Below are positions 53,125 to 61,273 of a stretch of 64,000 bases of DNA, one piece after another. This DNA is from Pseudomonas iridis (lineage in GTDB: Bacteria; Pseudomonadota; Gammaproteobacteria; Pseudomonadales; Pseudomonadaceae): contig NZ_JACXXO010000020.1 in NCBI RefSeq assembly GCF_017980685.1, positions 40,347 through 104,346 of the forward strand. The letters run 5' to 3'. Made by a program: the position numbers and the translations under genes. A model generated the notes under the pieces. It had not been told where the DNA came from. It did no database searches and saw only the letters and a list, made by a program, of their open reading frames with translations. How positions within the stretch are numbered: position 1 is the first letter of the stretch; the number at the start of each line of letters is the position of its first letter.

Positions 53125-54332
53125 GCCATCACCTCCTGACGAGGACGCACACCCACCACGCCTGCTGCCTCGAACGCTTCTATTTGCTGCTCGGTGAAGC
53201 CCAGCGCGGCAAGGATTTCGGCGGTGTGTTCACCCACGGCTGGAGGAGGCATCAGCGGCGCGCCCGGATGGCTGTTAATGGCAAAGCCAGGCATGCGCAA
53301 CACCCCCGCCTCGACATGCTGCAGCTCGATCTCGACACCACTCTGGAGATAGTGATCAGTGCAGGTCAGTTCATCGTAGTTGGCGACCGGCGCGCACAGG
53401 ATGTCCTGCTGCTCCAGTTGCTGCAGCCAGTGAGCGGAGCCTCGGCGGACGAATCGTTGCTCCAGCAAAGGGTGAAGTTGGGCGCGGTTCTGCACCCGGG
53501 CTGGGTTGTCGAGGAATCGTTCATCCTGCACTAACTCCGGCAGCTCTAGCAGACCGCAGAGCGCAGTCCATCGCGCGGGATGATAGGCGGCGACCATGAT
53601 CCAACCGTCGGCGGTTTTGAACGCTTCGTTCGGCGCCGCGTAGGGCGCTGCGCTGCCGGTTTTTTCAGGGGCTTGGCCGGTGGCCAGAAAGCTGCTCAGC
53701 GACAGGTGTTGCAACATCAACGTGCAGTTGTAGAGACTCACGTCCAGGTGCTCGCCACCGCTCTGATGCCGACGGCCATGCAGCGAGGCGAGTATCGATA
53801 TCGATGACAGGTAGGCGGTGACCATGTCGGCGATGGGAATCGGCACTTTGGCAGGCGTGGAGCCAGGGTTGCCCATCATGCTCATCAACCCGGTCACTGC
53901 CTGGATGTTGCCGTCGACGCCAGGCCGTTTGTGCCACGGCCCCTTTTGCCCGTAGGCGGAAATCGAGCAATAGACCACCGTCGGATTCAGCGCTTTGACT
54001 GTGTCGTAATCCAGGCCCAGTCTGGCCATGACGCCGGGCCGGAAACTCTCGATCACCACATCGGCGTCACGCATCAACGCCAGCGCGACCATCCGGCCGT
54101 TGTCGCTTTTCAAGTCCAGGGCAATGCCGCGCTTGTTACGGTTAACGCTAAGCGACGTCACGCTCTGACGCTGCTGCCATGGAGGACCGATGGCGCGCCC
54201 CAACTCGCCGCCCAGCGGCTCGACCTTGATCACATCCGCACCCATATCCCCCAGCAGCATGCCGCAGACGGGGCCCGCCACAATGTGCGAGAAATCCACG
54301 ACCTTTATGTTTTTCAAGCTGTAGGTCAGCAT
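53121..54332 (-). CDS. CaiB/BaiF family (class III) CoA transferase
   Basis: A 403-residue class III CoA transferase, moving CoA from a donor thioester to a carboxylic acid. The N-terminal core has VVDFSHIVAGPVCGMLLGDM and GADVIKVEPLGGELGR. The conserved Asp140 in RPGVDGNIQAVTGLMS is in the position of the acyl-accepting aspartate. The later HLDVSLYNCTLMLQ is usual for the family. The ATG at 54332 is preferred; the upstream open frame to 54527 is promoter sequence. It is the first gene of the operon that continues with two crotonases, an MHS transporter and LysR, and is divergent from the dipeptidase gene. The acid substrate is not known. Confidence 0.9.
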   Translation of the reverse strand: MLTYSLKNIKVVDFSHIVAGPVCGMLLGDMGADVIKVEPLGGELGRAIGPPWQQRQSVTSLSVNRNKRGIALDLKSDNGRMVALALMRDADVVIESFRPGVMARLGLDYDTVKALNPTVVYCSISAYGQKGPWHKRPGVDGNIQAVTGLMSMMGNPGSTPAKVPIPIADMVTAYLSSISILASLHGRRHQSGGEHLDVSLYNCTLMLQHLSLSSFLATGQAPEKTGSAAPYAAPNEAFKTADGWIMVAAYHPARWTALCGLLELPELVQDERFLDNPARVQNRAQLHPLLEQRFVRRGSAHWLQQLEQQDILCAPVANYDELTCTDHYLQSGVEIELQHVEAGVLRMPGFAINSHPGAPLMPPPAVGEHTAEILAALGFTEQQIEAFEAAGVVGVRPRQEVMA

Positions 54333-54553
54333 CGTCAACACCCTGTTGCGCACTTGTACGTGCGATTTATCGTTGAGGTCGAGGATAGGGAAAGCTGTCT
54401 TGACGCCGCTATCGACTTTATAAGCGGGGGGGCTTGAGTTTTTGTTAAGGGCACCGGCACCCGACGACGGGGGGCGCACCAGAACACTGTCACCCGCGCG
54501 CGCAAATGCGCCATGATGTTTAAGCACTCAACCACGCCGCAGGCAGCTCTAGA
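54333..54553. promoter_or_regulatory. Divergent promoter region, CoA-transferase operon and dipeptidase
   Basis: A 221-bp gap with no credible ORF. It must hold the leftward promoter of the CoA-transferase operon and the rightward promoter of the dipeptidase/semialdehyde dehydrogenase pair. A/T-rich words occur near 54360-54440, including ATCGACTTTATAAGC, with partial T-N11-A symmetry. The exact LysR site was not resolved. Confidence 0.4.
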
Positions 54554-55558
54554 ATGATCTTTAAGGACCCGCAAACGAATATCCGCGAACCGATCCAGTG
54601 GGAAGCCCACGCCTGCCTGCCGTTGCTCCCTAGTCAGGACATGTCTGGCCTGTCCGTCTACCGCAGCGCCGGTTTTCATCACGTATCGGTCAACGTGGGG
54701 ATGGACATGACGCCATTTTCAGACGTGATCCGAGTGCTCGCCGGTTTCCGGCACTGGCTGGCGCAAAACGAAGGCGACTATGTCTTGGCAGGTACGGTCG
54801 CCGATATCCAGCGCGCCCGTGACGAGTGCAAGCTGGCGGTTTCTTTCGATCTCGAAGGTTCGAACATGCTGCAGCAAGACGTCGCCATGGTCGGTTTGTT
54901 CGCCAGACTGGGTGTTCGCCAAATGTTGCTGGCCTACAACCGCGACAACAGCTGCGCCGGTGGTTGTCATGGCGCGGGCGGCGGTTTGACCCCTCTGGGC
55001 CGCGAGGTGGTGAGCGAAATCAACCGGTCCGGCGTCGTCATGGATTGCTCCCACGCCAGCAAACGTTCAAGCCTGGAGATCATGGAGCTCTCGCAGCGGC
55101 CGGTGATCTTTTCCCATACCAATGTGAAGGCTATCCATGACCACCCGCGCACGATCGACGACGAGCAGATCCTCGCATGTGCCGCCCAAGGTGGCGTGGT
55201 CGGCCTCACTGGCCTGGGGATTTTTCTGGGCGACCCCGACGCTTCAGTCGCCACCTACATTCGTCAAATCGATTACCTGGCCGAGCGAGTCGGGACCCGC
55301 CACATCGGCCTCGGCCTAGACACCGAACTGCACCCCGACCACCGAGACCTGCCCGAGGGCGTGGAGGAGAACGATTGGTGGCCAGAGCAGCATTACGGAC
55401 ATATGAACGGCCATCGCCAATTACAGCCAGCAGCCCTCGAGCAGGTGGCTCGGGAGTTGAAGCGGATGGGCTACAGCGCGTCGGATGTTCACAACATCTA
55501 CGGCGAGAACTTCCTGCGTGTGGCGCAATCCACGTGGCCGTCGCCTGAGACCCTTTGA
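54554..55558 (+). CDS. M19-family (membrane/renal dipeptidase-like) metallohydrolase
   Basis: A 334-residue amidohydrolase-fold protein of peptidase family M19. The bridging Glu in SFDLEGSN, His in MDCSHAS, His in VIFSHTN and Asp in GLGLDTEL match four of the metal and active-site positions of human dipeptidase. The N-terminal HxD pair (HND in the human enzyme) is HAC here, so one metal ligand is changed. No signal peptide is visible, so it acts in the cytoplasm. In this context it could cleave an amide such as an acyl-amino acid rather than a dipeptide (inference). Divergent from the CoA-transferase operon. Confidence 0.87.
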   Translation: MIFKDPQTNIREPIQWEAHACLPLLPSQDMSGLSVYRSAGFHHVSVNVGMDMTPFSDVIRVLAGFRHWLAQNEGDYVLAGTVADIQRARDECKLAVSFDLEGSNMLQQDVAMVGLFARLGVRQMLLAYNRDNSCAGGCHGAGGGLTPLGREVVSEINRSGVVMDCSHASKRSSLEIMELSQRPVIFSHTNVKAIHDHPRTIDDEQILACAAQGGVVGLTGLGIFLGDPDASVATYIRQIDYLAERVGTRHIGLGLDTELHPDHRDLPEGVEENDWWPEQHYGHMNGHRQLQPAALEQVARELKRMGYSASDVHNIYGENFLRVAQSTWPSPETL

Positions 55559-55717
55559 GCGCACCCAGCCTTACGTATTAATTTCACGCACGGTCTTGCC
55601 GTTATTGGATTAGGCAAGCAATGGAGATGAATCGGCATTCGCAGCACTACCCGCGAAACGTAACTTGGGCACTCAGCTTTCATGCTGAATCAAATAGCAA
55701 CGATTGGAGATCAGCCC

Positions 55718-57097
55718 ATGTTAGTCGTCTACAACCCAGCCGATGGCAGCGAAGTCGGCCGTGTTCAGCAAAGCGACGCGGCCGCCGTCAACGCCGCCGT
55801 CGACCGCACGTGTGCAGCCTTTCCCGAGTGGTCCACCAAGCTTGCTAAGGAACGCGGCGATATGCTTCGCCGCTGGTTTGATAGCGTCAAGGCAGACAAG
55901 GAAGCGTTCGCCGAGTTGCTGTCGAAGGAAAACGGCAAGTGCCTGACCGAAGCCCGTGGCGAAATCGATTACGGTCTGGGGTTCATCGAGTGGTACGCCG
56001 AAGAAGCCAAGCGCGTCTACGGCGACACCATCCCAACCCATGACAAGAATGCTTCGGTCATGGTCACCAAAGAGCCCGTCGGGCCGGTAGCGGCGATCAC
56101 TCCGTGGAACTTCCCGTTCATGATGATCACCCGCAAGGTCGCTACCGCCCTGGCGGCTGGCTGCACCATGATCATCAAGCCTGCCGAAGATACTCCGCTG
56201 ACCGCTTTCAAACTGCTGGAACATGCACGCATGGCCGGTATTCCGGAAGGCGTTCTGGAAATGGTAGTGGGCGATCCCAAGCAGATCGGCGAGATCATCA
56301 CCTCCGACCCGCGGATCCGTAAAGTGTCGTTCACCGGTTCCACCAACGTCGGTAAATTGCTGGCGGCGCAATGCGCGCAAACCATCAAGAAAATGACCAT
56401 GGAGCTAGGGGGCAACGCGCCCTTTATTGTGTTCGACGACGCCAATATCGAAGAAGCAGTCAAGGGCCTGGTGGGTGCCAAGCTGCGCAACTCTGGCCAG
56501 GTGTGCATCTCGCCAAACCGGATTTTTGTACAGGACACGATCATCGATTCATTCATGGAAAAAGTGAAGGCTGCCGTGGCGGCAATCGATGTCGATCAGG
56601 GATTGCGGGAAGATTTCGTAGTGGGCCCGATGATCAACAGGAACGGCTTCGAAAAAGTCGTTGCGCTGGTCGAACAGGCCAAGGCTGCCGGCGCCAAGGT
56701 GCTGCTGGGTGGCAAACCCCACGCCAAGGGCGGGCTGTTCTATGAGCCGACCCTCCTCACGGGCCTGACCGACGATTCACCGCTTGCAAAGAATGAAATC
56801 TTTGGACCGGTGTTCGCCTTCTATTCCTTCTCTACCGAAGCGGAAGTCATCGAACGTGCCAACCAGACCGAGTTCGGCCTGGTCGCCTACGCCTACACCA
56901 GTGCGCTGGGGCGTTCCCTGCGCCTCTCCCGCCAGCTTGAGGCCGGCATGGTGATCCTCAACTCGGGATCTGTTGGCACCGTCTCGATTCCGTTCGGCGG
57001 TATCAAGCAATCAGGCTATGGCCGCGAAGGCAGCTACTACGGCATCGAGGAATACGTTCACGTCAAATACGTGCTGCTGGCTGGTGCCCAGCTGTAA
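55718..57097 (+). CDS. NAD(P)-dependent aldehyde dehydrogenase, succinate-semialdehyde dehydrogenase type
   Basis: A 459-residue aldehyde dehydrogenase. Order: PVGPVAAITPWNFPFMM (cofactor site), FTGSTNVGKLL, catalytic Glu229 in TMELGGNAPF, nucleophile Cys263 in NSGQVCISPNR, and NEIFGPVFAFYSF. The PWNFPFMM and KQSGYGREGSYYGIEEYVHV end are those of the GabD/SSADH group. The ATG at 55718 has GGAG 8 bp before it; an in-frame ATG at 55682 adds 12 residues without a ribosome site. It follows the dipeptidase by 159 bp. It would oxidise a semialdehyde, perhaps succinate semialdehyde, released by the cluster. Confidence 0.9.
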   Translation: MLVVYNPADGSEVGRVQQSDAAAVNAAVDRTCAAFPEWSTKLAKERGDMLRRWFDSVKADKEAFAELLSKENGKCLTEARGEIDYGLGFIEWYAEEAKRVYGDTIPTHDKNASVMVTKEPVGPVAAITPWNFPFMMITRKVATALAAGCTMIIKPAEDTPLTAFKLLEHARMAGIPEGVLEMVVGDPKQIGEIITSDPRIRKVSFTGSTNVGKLLAAQCAQTIKKMTMELGGNAPFIVFDDANIEEAVKGLVGAKLRNSGQVCISPNRIFVQDTIIDSFMEKVKAAVAAIDVDQGLREDFVVGPMINRNGFEKVVALVEQAKAAGAKVLLGGKPHAKGGLFYEPTLLTGLTDDSPLAKNEIFGPVFAFYSFSTEAEVIERANQTEFGLVAYAYTSALGRSLRLSRQLEAGMVILNSGSVGTVSIPFGGIKQSGYGREGSYYGIEEYVHVKYVLLAGAQL

Positions 57098-57111
57098 CGC
57101 ACGCTGAAATT

Positions 57112-57138
57112 GCGCGGAGTACCACGCCCACTCCGCGC
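57112..57138 (+). terminator. Hairpin after the aldehyde dehydrogenase gene
   Basis: GCGCGGAGT (57112-57120) and ACTCCGCGC (57130-57138) form a perfect 9-bp stem with a 9-base loop, 14 bp after the stop. It is followed by TCTTGCTCTCC, not a clean T run, so intrinsic termination is plausible but not certain. Confidence 0.5.
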
Positions 57139-57204
57139 TCTTGCTCTCCCGATCAACTACTCTTTCTACGATTCGGACTGCATGGCTTTCAACTGCGTCA
57201 ATGA

Positions 57205-57387
57205 GGCGATTCGTACCTGCCCGTACTTCAAAATCACCGCGCCCTCCGCGGCCATGATCTTGAGCTCCAGAGCCAAGGTTTGCCGTGTGATGCCGTCTAT
57301 GCAGGCTACCGCGTCGACCGCCATGGCAAGTCGTTTATGATTCACGATGGAGTCGTCTGGGAAGTGCTGGACGAGTCAGGAGTGTGA
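57205..57387 (+). pseudogene. Possible gene remnant of unknown family
   Basis: An open 60-codon stretch follows a TGA at 57202 and reads GDSYLPVLQNHRALRGHDLE through to HDGVVWEVLDESGV before a TGA. The C-terminal half looks protein-like (GYRVDRHGKSFMIHDGVVWE), but no start codon with a ribosome site precedes it. The same frame also reads GLHGFQLRQ before the stop, suggesting a gene broken by the in-frame TGA. I do not recognise it. The rest of the 57139-57464 gap shows nothing else. Confidence 0.35.
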
Positions 57388-57464
57388 AAAGGGCAAGTCA
57401 CGTTATTCTGGCCGAACGCTGCACCCGTTGGCTGGCTCGATCCCTAAGGCAATAATCGACTCTG

Positions 57465-57979
57465 TCAGATCACGCCACACGCGATTCGTGAACCACCAGC
57501 GCCGTATTTAACCGGTGTGTCCGCATAGTTATCGCTGCCAGCATGAATGATCAGCGCGCGCCCCTTGACCTCTTTCAGTTGCTTCAATCTCGGCGCCAAT
57601 ACAGGCGCGGTGGCGGTGCCTTGCGGGCTTACCAACAATAAAGGCAGGTCACCCAGATGCCCGCGCCCATTCGGACCCGAATGCTTCAAGGTTTGTCCAG
57701 GGTCAAAATGTCCACCCGCTGCCATGGCCGGTGACTTCACACGGGTGCCAGGAGCGCAATTGCCACTGTCATGAACATGAAATCCATGGGGCCGGAAGGT
57801 AGTAGCTTCAAGTCGGGCGTAAACAACAGTCCGGCCTGTGTTTCCTTGATGACGATGTTTCCAATAGGAATCGGCGCATTAACAAGGCTCATCATACTCA
57901 TGGGAACGGTTAAAGAGGCCGCTTGGGCGATGCCCACGGTCATAACGGTAAACAACCCCAGCAAAATACGTAGTTCCAT
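57465..57979 (-). pseudogene. sodC: Cu-Zn superoxide dismutase, single-base frameshift
   Basis: The first frame gives the start MELRILLGLFTVMTVGIAQA (signal peptide) through LLPSGP. The rest, in the other frame, gives HGFHVHDSGNCAPGT then AGGHFDPGQTLKHSGP, LGDLPLLLV, RALIIHAGSDNY and GGSRIACGVI. All copper and zinc histidines are therefore present. The two frames join if one C is added to a CCCC run (GGGG at 57788-57791 on the plus strand). Without it translation ends at 57737 after 80 residues. Either a recent null mutation or a base missed in a homopolymer. Confidence 0.9.
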
Positions 57980-58149
57980 CGGTTACCTGCCATTTCCAAG
58001 AAATAATTTAAAGAGGACGGAGGCTGAGTCCCATTCGGGTAGAACTAAACGAGTCAGCGATGAGACGTTATTTCCGGATCGGAATGCCTTTTTGAGGCAT
58101 GCCACAACAAACGTCTTTAATGAGACAAAACAGGCCTGCTGGATAATTG
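57980..58149. other. Gap between sodC and IS-like repeats
   Basis: About 170 bp upstream of the sodC start. No ORF is supported and no distinct promoter was found. Base composition is lower in GC than the genes around it. The next repeat array begins near 58150. Confidence 0.4.
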
Positions 58150-58310
58150 CAAATAGCGTTAGCCCGCCGCGATGGAATGCGAGCCCGCGCCGTCGAATGC
58201 AAGTTCATTTGCAATTAATCTGGGCCAGAGCGTTCCGTCATTTGCAGATAATCTGAGCCGAAAAACGGGATAAATGCGAGCCCGCGTGTATACAAACGCG
58301 AGCCGCTACC
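58150..58310. mobile_element. Terminal repeat array resembling one end of an IS21-family element
   Basis: Two related 22-mers, TCATTTGCAATTAATCTGGG+CC (58205-58226) and TCATTTGCAGATAATCTGAG+CC (58238-58259), differ at three positions. Around them are further copies of AATGCGAGCCCGCG (near 58176 and 58273) and AAACGCGAGCCGC (near 58294). Multiple imperfect repeats at an element end are characteristic of the IS21 family. No istA or istB coding sequence is nearby, so this is a solo end or remnant. Confidence 0.5.
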
Positions 58311-58315
58311 TGTTT

Positions 58316-58819
58316 TTATGTCCGGAGCAGTCCCCGATTCTGTAAATACACACGCCGGCATTGCGCAGTAAATCCAATGGCGAACAAGCAGAACAGGATC
58401 AGCAAGGTGACCTTCACCACGCTCGCAGTTGGACCCGCGGCCAGAGGCTGGGAAGGTGGCAGTCGAGTTAGCGTTTCGTTGATGGCCGGCACCAACGACA
58501 AGAAGAAACTAAACGACAGCCCAAAGGCAGACAGATAAGGACGAAGCTTCCCGAAAAAGGTAAATCGAGGCACGAGCACACCGCCGAAAGCGGCAAGCAG
58601 GACCACGATGCCAAACGCATGCCCAGCGTTTAAACCTCCGGTACTGGAAACTCCGAATGACGTGATAACCGCTAACAATGTCCCCACCAAATACACTTTG
58701 CCGGAGCGTGTCGTTTTATCGATTTTGCTGTAGCGGGCAAAGCTGTAGATCCCCGCAATGACGGGAACCAGACTGATCACCGTGTGGATGATGCCTATAA
58801 ATGACATGGGCTGGGTCAT
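58316..58819 (-). CDS. Small integral membrane protein of unknown function
   Basis: A 167-residue protein with about five hydrophobic spans: IIHTVISLVPVIAGIYSFA, VYLVGTLLAVITSFGVS, AFGIVVLLAAFGGVLV, LSAFGLSFSFFLSLVPAI and VTLLILFCLFAIGFTA. I recognise no family signature. It ends immediately at the IS21-like repeat array, where its TAA is formed at the border, so the C-terminus may be shortened. The promoter upstream carries the operator-like CTAC-N6-GTAG site shared with the TetR gene at 63144-63728. Confidence 0.65.
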   Translation of the reverse strand: MTQPMSFIGIIHTVISLVPVIAGIYSFARYSKIDKTTRSGKVYLVGTLLAVITSFGVSSTGGLNAGHAFGIVVLLAAFGGVLVPRFTFFGKLRPYLSAFGLSFSFFLSLVPAINETLTRLPPSQPLAAGPTASVVKVTLLILFCLFAIGFTAQCRRVYLQNRGLLRT

Positions 58820-58996
58820 GGATATCTCTCAGGAAAAAAATCGGCGCCACAATTGCGGCGATTAGGAATAAGGCACAGATAATTCCAATGCCGTGTTGAC
58901 TGATCGATTACCGACGACCCTATGTCTGGATAGGGCTGCCTGCAAATGGCCTGCAAAAGCCTCGATTTCACTAGAAATATTTTTCAAGCGCAGCCC

Positions 58997-59026
58997 AGCC
59001 TACTAGTAGGTAGTCTGCAGAGTCAA
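58997..59026 (-). promoter_or_regulatory. Promoter with TetR-type operator (CTAC-N6-GTAG), site 2
   Basis: On the minus strand: -35 TTGACT (59026-59021), an 18-bp spacer, and -10 TAGGCT (59002-58997). CCTACTAGTAGG (58999-59010) is a perfect 12-bp palindrome across the spacer and -10. It faces the membrane-protein gene 180 bp away. The same arrangement is seen at 63763-63735. Confidence 0.6.
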
Positions 59027-59052
59027 GCTAACTCCACCTCATATCAACCATG

Positions 59053-59080
59053 TTGACTTAAGGTCTTCGCAGCGTATAGG
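59053..59080 (+). promoter_or_regulatory. Candidate promoter for the thioesterase-ADH pair
   Basis: TTGACT (59053-59058) and TATAGG (59075-59080) with a 16-bp spacer, about 140 bp upstream of the thioesterase ATG. The rest of the 58820-59217 gap shows no ORF. Confidence 0.4.
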
Positions 59081-59217
59081 TTGTCGGCGGGCTGTGCACG
59101 CTTACATCGCGTACAGCGACCAAAGGCATTCCTCGCTCCTTACACGTATTCCAACAATAACTAGCGCAAAGGTGGCAACGGACTCAACGCACGGGGGCCG
59201 GCCACATAGGAAATCAT

Positions 59218-59652
59218 ATGACCGAACACGAGATCTCTGGGCTTCAAGCGCTGCGTGCGCTGATTCGCGGGGAAATACCCGCCTCTTCTATCGGCCAGAC
59301 GATGGGCCTGACCGCCGTCATGGTCAGCCCTGGAAGAATTACGCTGGAGGCTCGACCTGACGATCGTCATCTGAACCCCGCAGGTGGCGTGCATGGCGGT
59401 TTTGCCGCAACGTGCCTCGATGGCGCTGCGGCGCTGGCGTTATTCTCAACGCTGGAAACGTCCACTCCCCATTCAACGATCGACCTCAACGTCAAATACG
59501 TGCGGCCGCTACGCGCCGGCCAGATCTACTGTGTCGAAGGATGGGTCGTTGAGCGTACACGGAGCCTGGCGATTTGCGATGCTCAAGTGGTCGATGATGC
59601 AGGCAAGCTTTTCGCCAAGGCCACCACCACGTTTGTCGTAACTGAGGGCTGA
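59218..59652 (+). CDS. PaaI family thioesterase (hotdog fold)
   Basis: A 144-residue single hotdog-domain protein. HLNPAGGVHGGFAATCLDGA carries the family motif in which the Asn and the following HGG build the active site; STIDLNVKYVRPLRAGQIYC is the central strand region. It would hydrolyse an acyl- or aryl-CoA ester. It is followed 4 bp after its stop by an alcohol dehydrogenase on the same strand, so the two are cotranscribed. Confidence 0.9.
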   Translation: MTEHEISGLQALRALIRGEIPASSIGQTMGLTAVMVSPGRITLEARPDDRHLNPAGGVHGGFAATCLDGAAALALFSTLETSTPHSTIDLNVKYVRPLRAGQIYCVEGWVVERTRSLAICDAQVVDDAGKLFAKATTTFVVTEG

Positions 59653-59656
59653 TCCG

Positions 59657-60670
59657 ATGAAAGTACTGAATGTTCAAAGTGCGGGCCGATTGGCCTGGAT
59701 CGAGGCTCCGTCACCGAAGCTTTCCAGCGCCCACAGCGCGCTGGTCCGCCCTATAGCTTCCGCTTCCTGTGACCTGGACCGTCGACTGATTGCCGGTAGT
59801 ACCCCCTTCAAACCGCCCTTTGCTTTAGGCCACGAATGTGTCGCCGAGGTGTTGAAAGTGGGTGAGGCCGTGCTGACCGTCCGCCGCGGCGATCTCGTTT
59901 CCGTGCCGTGGAAGATCGCGTGTGGGACGTGCCCGCAGTGCCTTGCCGGGCGTGCCACCGCATGCACCACAGTACCGCGCCACGCTGCCTACGGTGTGCC
60001 GGCAGGCGGCCATTGGGGCGGACTTTTTTCGGAAGTGGTCGACGTGCCATTTGCCGACGCGATGCTTGTCCCTTTGCCCGCAGGGCTCAACCCGCTGGCG
60101 GTGGCAAGCGCCAGTGACAACCTGACAGATGCCTGGGTCGCCACCAGTCGCCCAATCAGCACCCGGCCGGACGCCCGAGTTCTTGTGGTGGGTGGCACCG
60201 AAAGCCTCGGCGTGCTCGCTGTACAGATGGCCGTCGCCGCTGGAGCGGGCAGCGTCGATTATCTGGACGACAACGAATATCGTCGGGATCTCGCTCTGCG
60301 TAGCGGTGCCAACGTCGAACTGCCGACGGTACTTGACGAGCGTTACGACGTTGTCGTGTCCGCCACCCGTGATCATGAGTCGCTGCACCGTGGGCTGCTG
60401 GCACTGGCGCCGGGCGGACATTGCTCGTGCATAGGAATCATCTTCGACGATCCGAAGATCCCCCTTTTCGGCATGTACTTGCGCGACGTCACGCTTTCGG
60501 TGGGGCTCTGCAATGTACGCCCACACATTCCCAAGGTGTTTGACCTCGTCAGTAGCGGGCGCTGCGATCCATTGATGGTAAGCCCCACCGTGGTCTCGCC
60601 CGATGAGGCAACCGAAGCATTACTTGACCCACTCGCCAAGTGCATCATGGTGCGAGAGCGCATTACCTGA
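59657..60670 (+). CDS. Zinc-dependent alcohol dehydrogenase (MDR superfamily)
   Basis: A 337-residue medium-chain dehydrogenase. The catalytic zinc ligands are placed in SASCDLDRR and LGHECVAEVL. The structural zinc lobe is KIACGTCPQCLAGRATAC, with the usual four Cys. The cofactor domain follows with RVLVVGGTESLGVLAVQMA, where GxGxxG is GGTESLG. VDYLDDNEY after the second strand has Asp, suggesting NAD. It lies directly after the thioesterase. The alcohol or aldehyde it acts on is not known. Confidence 0.88.
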   Translation: MKVLNVQSAGRLAWIEAPSPKLSSAHSALVRPIASASCDLDRRLIAGSTPFKPPFALGHECVAEVLKVGEAVLTVRRGDLVSVPWKIACGTCPQCLAGRATACTTVPRHAAYGVPAGGHWGGLFSEVVDVPFADAMLVPLPAGLNPLAVASASDNLTDAWVATSRPISTRPDARVLVVGGTESLGVLAVQMAVAAGAGSVDYLDDNEYRRDLALRSGANVELPTVLDERYDVVVSATRDHESLHRGLLALAPGGHCSCIGIIFDDPKIPLFGMYLRDVTLSVGLCNVRPHIPKVFDLVSSGRCDPLMVSPTVVSPDEATEALLDPLAKCIMVRERIT

Positions 60671-60672
60671 TT

Positions 60673-61140
60673 TCAGTTCAGATTGTCTGCCAGTGTCGTC
60701 ATGACGGACGTCCAGGCCTCTTGCCCTTCGACCCCTACAGTGCGAAAGGCTTGATCCAGAGTCTGTCTCTCCAATTCAGTGGCGGTCTGTTCCACCGCCC
60801 TACCCCCTTCCGTGAGCGCCAGCTGCTTGAAACGATGGCGTTCCGGGGAGCGGCTGAAACACACCAGATCCTGGTCGATCAAGTGCTTGAGAGGTCGATG
60901 TAACGCTTGCTTGCTGATGCCTAATGTCATCGCCAGATCACCGACGTTGATCTCATCTGCCCGGGCGATGATGTAGAGAACACGGTGATGCACGCGAGAC
61001 AGGTCGCGCGTCGCCAGAAACTGATCGGCCTTGATGGTCAGCCCGCGAAATCCGAAATGCAGTAACTCAAGCGCATGATCGAGTGGATGCAGCGACTGCA
61101 TGCTGACCGATGCTATGTTTATCTTTTTTTCAATGACCAT
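60673..61140 (-). CDS. MarR family transcriptional regulator
   Basis: A 155-residue winged-helix regulator. The MarR fold runs through SRVHHRVLYIIARADEINVG, DLAMTLGISKQALHRPLKHL and LVCFSRSPERHRFKQLALTE, with the beta wing at the last. The start is ATG 61140; a GTG at 61146 with AGGGA 4 bp upstream is an alternative. It is convergent with the alcohol dehydrogenase (2-bp gap) and lies 133 bp downstream of the SDR on the same strand. It may control either neighbour. Confidence 0.88.
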   Translation of the reverse strand: MVIEKKINIASVSMQSLHPLDHALELLHFGFRGLTIKADQFLATRDLSRVHHRVLYIIARADEINVGDLAMTLGISKQALHRPLKHLIDQDLVCFSRSPERHRFKQLALTEGGRAVEQTATELERQTLDQAFRTVGVEGQEAWTSVMTTLADNLN

Positions 61141-61273
61141 GTGCACGGATTCCCTGAGCTCCGGCGCAGCCTAAACCGTAGTGGATACTCAGGGCAACTG
61201 CGACGCCGGTCCCATGCGTGCCATTTGCACAAGATTGGAATGGGGGAAAAAAGGAGCGTTTACGATGCAGGTG

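Noticed and set aside
57110..57340. A 76-codon plus-strand frame
   Set aside because: It includes the post-ALDH hairpin and shows no protein-like pattern; the other frame (57205-57387) looks more like a remnant.
59094..59360. An 88-codon plus-strand frame before and into the thioesterase gene
   Set aside because: It lacks a ribosome site and overlaps the well-supported thioesterase in another frame.
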